Both the position numbers and the translations under genes were made by a program. A stretch of DNA of 64,000 nucleotides from Microvelia longipes. Lineage: Eukaryota > Arthropoda > Insecta > Hemiptera > Veliidae. Location of the stretch: positions 28,493,914-28,557,913 of the forward strand of contig JACMZG010000008.1 of assembly GCA_018340805.1 (NCBI GenBank), in the 5' to 3' direction. Shown here piece after piece: positions 59,817 to 64,000 of the stretch. The notes below the pieces were generated by a model, which was not told where the DNA came from, made no database searches, and saw only the letters and a program-made list of their open reading frames with translations. Numbering within the stretch: the first letter of the stretch is position 1; the number at the start of each line of letters is the position of its first letter.

Positions 59817-60960
59817 AGGCCCGTATTCAAAGATGTTTTCCTAACATTTTCCTAACATTCTCCTAACATGTTCCTAACACCTAACTTTTTCCTAACATTT
59901 TCCTAACATTCTCCTAACATTTTCCTAACTCCTAACATTTTCCTAACACTCACCTTAGGTTTAGGTAGGGGAAATGTTTTTAAGCCACGAAATTTAAATG
60001 ATCGTTCCCGTGTTTTAAAAGTCATTTAGAGGCTTCGCATGATTTTTTTTAGTAAGAACCTAAGGTAGTTAAGTCAAAAAGTGATACCATTGTAAGTAAC
60101 ATAATATATCGCAAAATATCAATGTTATGAACTTATTACCTGGATTTACGACACACTTTGTCTTATTAATAACTATCTACATAAATTTACATAATATAAG
60201 TTACTATTAATCCACTTACCTTACTATTAGGGAATTTACCCTGAAATTCTTTTAACACCTCCGCCCAAGCCTTTTTCTTTTCTTCGGCCCACACACAATC
60301 AGATTTTTTATTTTCTATATGGTCTGTTTGTGGCGGGCTATCGATTCAAAGAGGAAATTCAGTTGGTCTGGTGAGAATAATTCAGCCATTATTATACCAA
60401 AAAAATTTTACACAAACAAAAATGAATTTGATGACAAAATACGAAAAACAAAATTGTGTAAATGATTTAGCAAAATGAAAACAGTGTTGCACTGATTAAA
60501 AGGTCTTCATTTAGACACCTTTGGATTCGTACAACCAGGTCCACGTTCAAACTTGAAACGCTTGATACTGCTTTATTTATGAAAGCTGTTACAATAATTG
60601 AACATTGTATTTGTATTAACTCTACTGTTTACTGAAAACATATGTAAATAAAGTTACTAATATATTTAACATTCGCCAAAGCAAGGCCGCATTGTTGTTT
60701 ATGACAAAGTGTGTCATAAATCCAGGTAATAAGTTAATAACATTGATATTTTGCGATATATTACGTTATTTTCAATGGTATCACTTTTTGACTTAACTAC
60801 CTTAGGTTCTTACTAAATAAAATCATGTAAAGCCTCTAAAAGACTTTTAAAACACGATAGGAGAAAGTTAGGAAAATGTTAGGAGAATGTTAGGAAAATG
60901 TTAGGAAAATGTTAGGAGAATGTTAGGAAAATGTTAGGAAACGTCTTTGAATACGGGCCT
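59817..60960. mobile_element. 1.14-kb element with very long inverted ends and TA flanks
   Basis: The ends AGGCCCGTATTCAAAGA and TCTTTGAATACGGGCCT are flanked by TA on both sides. The arms, about 260-340 bp, include tandem TTTTCCTAACA units next to the end, then ACCTAAGGTAGTTAAGTCAA and TACCTGGATTTACGACACAC with matching complements on the right. The interior (about 60165-60700) has no transposase. The superfamily is uncertain (TA suggests Tc1/mariner-like, but the ends resemble Harbinger-type GGGCC termini). Confidence 0.85.
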
Positions 60961-60964
60961 TAAT

Positions 60965-62200
60965 GTATTTAACATAGTGCTCGTACTGGTTAAAGTGACC
61001 TGGGAGATTTTTTAGGAGGAATCACTCGGTGGTGCTTCTCCTAGGCATGGTAATTCTAATAACGAAAGACTATTTTAATAAAATATCTTTGTTAGAATTT
61101 TTATTTTATAGTTTAGACAATCACACTTATGACTGACTAAATATTTAAAAAGACGAGTATTTATTCATAAAAATCGGATAATTATCCGGAATTGGATAAT
61201 CCGGAAAATCGGATAATTAAAGTCACAAGCATAGTAAAAATACTGAAAATACACTTTAAATAAATTTCAAGTTTTGATGCATTCTTTCAGTGTTTTTGTA
61301 AACGCTATAATGTTTTTGGTATCCAATTTTAACTTATCTTTTTAGACATTGTGCCAGCTAAAAAAAGTATTCTCATCAAGTTTTACTCACGATATGCAGC
61401 CAACACTTATTTGAAGAAAACTAAAATTATAATTTTTTTACATTTCAAGCTTGCACAATTATATGGAGTGCTCCACTCTGGATAGGCACACTTACTTGTC
61501 TTTTTTATTTTATATATATTTTCAAAAAATACTGGTTCCAAACAGTACAAAATAAGTCATGTTTTAAATGTGAAATAATTAAAAGACTTTAGACTTGTTA
61601 TTTGAATAGTTTGCTATTCTTTCTGACTAAAAACCCCTAATCCATGGTACATTTGTATGTATGTTTACAACTTGCCATTTTTTAGTGTACTAATTTACCT
61701 TAATGTTGCAAAAGAATTAGTGGTTTCATCTTAAGATTTGTTCACAATTAATAAGTTGCTTGACATAAATGACTGAAATCGATCCTAAGTGTCAAGGTGG
61801 ATAGAAGAATTATATTCCTGTATTTTTACAGCCACCTTTGTAAATTCAACATTTCTTGTTCTGGTGGGTTCACCCATATAGGGGAATACTATTCTAAATG
61901 TTTATGTAGTTGACCTTTTTCAGCTTTAGCTGGTTACTCCTTTGTTACTTCTTTAGGTGAATGTTACTTATCAAGAGAGTAAATTAGATACCACAGAGCA
62001 ATAATTTATTAGCTGCATACTAAATCTTATCTATGAAATATAAAATAACTGGGAAATAATCATCGAAAGAAGTACCAATGCTTTACAAAGTTTTACCATT
62101 GCCCATGTTGTTTGTGTCTGGCATCTTGATTGGTCAAAATTAACTCTCGAGGGAGATTTTTATTTTTTTTTTATCTAATTATTTTATTTTGCCTTATAAA
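60965..62200. other. No gene seen
   Basis: Downstream of the long-inverted-repeat element, AT-rich DNA without convincing frames. GGATAATTATCCGGAATTGG near 61170 is a local palindrome. Confidence 0.5.
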
Positions 62201-62235
62201 ATTATTCCATATTTATTTTTACTACATTTTATTGT

Positions 62236-62374
62236 TTAAAACAGTTTAAAAATCTGTGTTGTTGGTTTGCAAGTTGTCTCTATTTTATTTTTCTGGTCTG
62301 ATGGTTTTTTATTTAATTCATCAGCTTCATTTAGGCACTTGCTAATCAGATCTTTACATATGTCAGGAATGTAC
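62236..62374 (-). CDS. Terminal exon of an unidentified minus-strand gene
   Basis: After an acceptor TTCTTATGATTTCAG/GTACATT the frame reads YIPDICKDLISKCLNEADEL then NKKPSDQKNKIETTCKPTTQ and IFKLF, stop. The amphipathic start and the Lys/Thr-rich tail look like a protein C-terminus. AATAAA lies within about 10 bases of the stop. The gene must begin to the right, possibly outside the window. I do not recognise it. Confidence 0.5.
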
Positions 62375-62479
62375 CTGAAATCATAAGAAAAATTACAGTA
62401 GTGTTCAAACACTCTAAATAAACTAACACTATTGTAAGGAATATAAATATTACTTTTTCTCATTTATACTGTAGGTATA

Positions 62480-63008
62480 AATTCATTTATACTGTAGAAA
62501 AGTATTTATCATTTGATACTACCATGTTTTGCAAAACATGAATAGTTGACACAATATAGTTGTGTGAGAGACACTTAGGAAATGCAACAAGCAAAAAGCA
62601 ATGCTACATCTGGGAACTGTTCCATCATTCGACATTCGTCATCATTGATGGCTTGACATAATGTCATGTCCCACTCTGTTTCGTTACGTCTAACTCATCA
62701 GGGAGCCGACAGAGCCTGAACTCACTCTGACCTTCAATTAATTCCAAAGAATGTATCCTTTAATAATTCCAAACACGGTAGTATCAAATGATATATGTTT
62801 TACTTGCCATGTATGATGGCAGTAAGAGAGCACCGCTTGTCTCTGGTAAATACTTCACATTACATTCTTTGGAATTAATTGAAGGTCAGAGTGACATGAC
62901 ATTATGTCGAGCCATCAATGATGACAACTGTTGAATGATGGAACAATTCCAGATGTAGCATTTTTTTTGCTTGTTGCATTTCCTAGGTGTCTCTCGCACA
63001 ATTATATT
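62480..63008. mobile_element. Inverted-repeat element inside a 5S-associated repeat
   Basis: The left part (AGACACTTAGGAAATGCAAC, CATCATTGATGGCTTGACAT, CTTCAATTAATTCCAAAGAAT) pairs with the right part (ATTCTTTGGAATTAATTGAAG, GTCGAGCCATCAATGATG, GTTGCATTTCCTAGGTGTCT). The surrounding TTTATACTGTAGGTATA / GTAGGAAAAGTATTG is the start of a 5S-associated copy split by the insertion. Confidence 0.7.
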
Positions 63009-63690
63009 GTAGGAAAAGTATTGTTTTTGCAAAAAAAATTAAAACCAGGATGACACTGTAATTATCTGTGTCTGCCTGTATCTGTGTCTGCCTGTATATG
63101 TGTCTACCTGTATCTGTGTCTGCCTGTATCTGTGTCTGCCTGTATCTGTGTCTGCCTGTATCTGTGTCTGCCTGTATCTGTGTCTGCCTGTATCTGTATC
63201 TGTGTCTGCCTGTATATGTGTGTGTCTATTATAATCATAGCTGTCAGTGTATTTATGGTAGAGAATTGAAACTTGCTACAAGAATCAATCTATGGATGTA
63301 GTTATCATCATCATTAACCTGCAACAATGACTCAACAAAAATATTGTAAAAATTGTTAAAAAATCAATAAATAATCCAATTGAGTTTAAATTTAGTACAA
63401 GTGTAAATAAGTACTCCAAATTTCATTTCAATATGACTAGTATATCCATGATTTTTTTATCATAAAAGTTAAGCAGCATTTAGCATGGTCAGTGCCTGGA
63501 TTGGTGACCGCTGGGAATGATATGGATGTATTTGCTATCTGTGAACGAGCAAAGGAAATTTATTGACTTGTTTATTCTGAGGACTAGCGAAGCATGTCCA
63601 AAGTAGGGGGGATGAGCGTAGTAAATGAGATGTGATTTGGAAAAGTTCCGAGGTACCCCATACCTGATTTTTTTTATTGTAATCATTCTT
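63002..63690 (+). repeat. 5S-rRNA-derived repeat, right-end copy
   Basis: The 5S-like core at 63451-63520 reads TCATAAAAGTTAAGCAGCAT, GGTCAGTGCCTGGATTGGTG, ACCGCTGGGAATG. The tail has GATGAGCGTAGTAAATGAG and GTTCCGAGGTACCCCATACC. Confidence 0.75.
63067..63215 (+). repeat. 16-bp minisatellite, about nine copies
   Basis: Units of TGTGTCTGCCTGTATC expand a segment of the surrounding repeat (GTGTGTCTGTTATTATCG in other copies). The Cys/Leu/Val-rich open frames across it are artefacts. Confidence 0.9.
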
Positions 63691-64000
63691 GTAAATCCAA
63701 TGTTAGTGAAATCTTATATAATATTATATAAGCTATATTAATTTATTTCTCGTAATTTACAATGAAATAGAATTTCATGAATCACTAAGTATATTATCTT
63801 TGTAGTGTGGTTATTTATTCTTTCTGCAACGGACTATCAGCTATTTTAATAGAAATGGCCAGAAGCCAACTTGGGGAAGAAATAAATATCTACTCTGAGG
63901 GTTTCTAAATAAATACCTTGGGAGGTACTTTTTTCTTCCAGACTACTTGTGTAACTTACTTGTACACAATCACTCCTACATAGTTATAAGTTTGAATAAT

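Noticed and set aside
63068..63301. Cys-rich repeat protein
   Set aside because: Frame over a 16-bp minisatellite; the period is not a multiple of 3, so the frame is accidental.

Overview
This is an AT-rich, intron-rich eukaryotic window, most likely from an insect. The evidence is GT-AG introns of several kilobases, polyadenylation signals, long TA/CA microsatellites, a mariner-type transposon, non-LTR retrotransposons and several families of inverted-repeat elements. The order cannot be fixed from the sequence. Two conserved genes are arranged head to head around about 6 kb of intergenic DNA (26.4-32.4 kb). LEFT, minus strand: a Delta-like (DLK / Drosophila C901-type) EGF-repeat protein. 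Its signal-peptide exon is at 26269-26364, six EGF-repeat exons lie between 21354 and 10681, an EGF exon is at 8591-8727, and a possible short terminal exon is at 148-225. All reconstructed splice phases agree, and two exon pairs have identical lengths (61 + 131 nt), a sign of exon-module duplication. RIGHT, plus strand: a PUS7/TruD-type pseudouridine synthase with twelve recognisable exons from 32432 to 59467. Its first large downstream intron has collected nested LINEs. A 10-base N gap at 44334-44343 is flanked by two nearly identical copies of exons 4 and 5, best explained as an assembly artefact. Exons 6 and 7 just downstream carry many compensating homopolymer indels. Minor genes: a possible three-exon minus-strand gene of 82 codons lies inside the big PUS7 intron (40410-41129), and a terminal exon of an unidentified minus-strand gene lies at 62236-62374. 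REPEATS fill most of the rest. They include a 5S-rRNA-derived repeat family (five copies with the 5S core plus fragments), tRNA-derived SINEs, two 8-bp-TSD (hAT-like) short elements, a foldback element interrupted by one of them, a foldback with a 10-bp duplication and an apparent empty site in a related repeat, a 1.14-kb element with very long terminal inverted repeats, a seven-copy satellite at 30.1-31.6 kb, and several minisatellites. The two main genes have no evident functional link: one would act at the cell surface in Notch-type signalling, the other in RNA modification. No bacterial-type systems, CRISPR arrays or rRNA operons are present.
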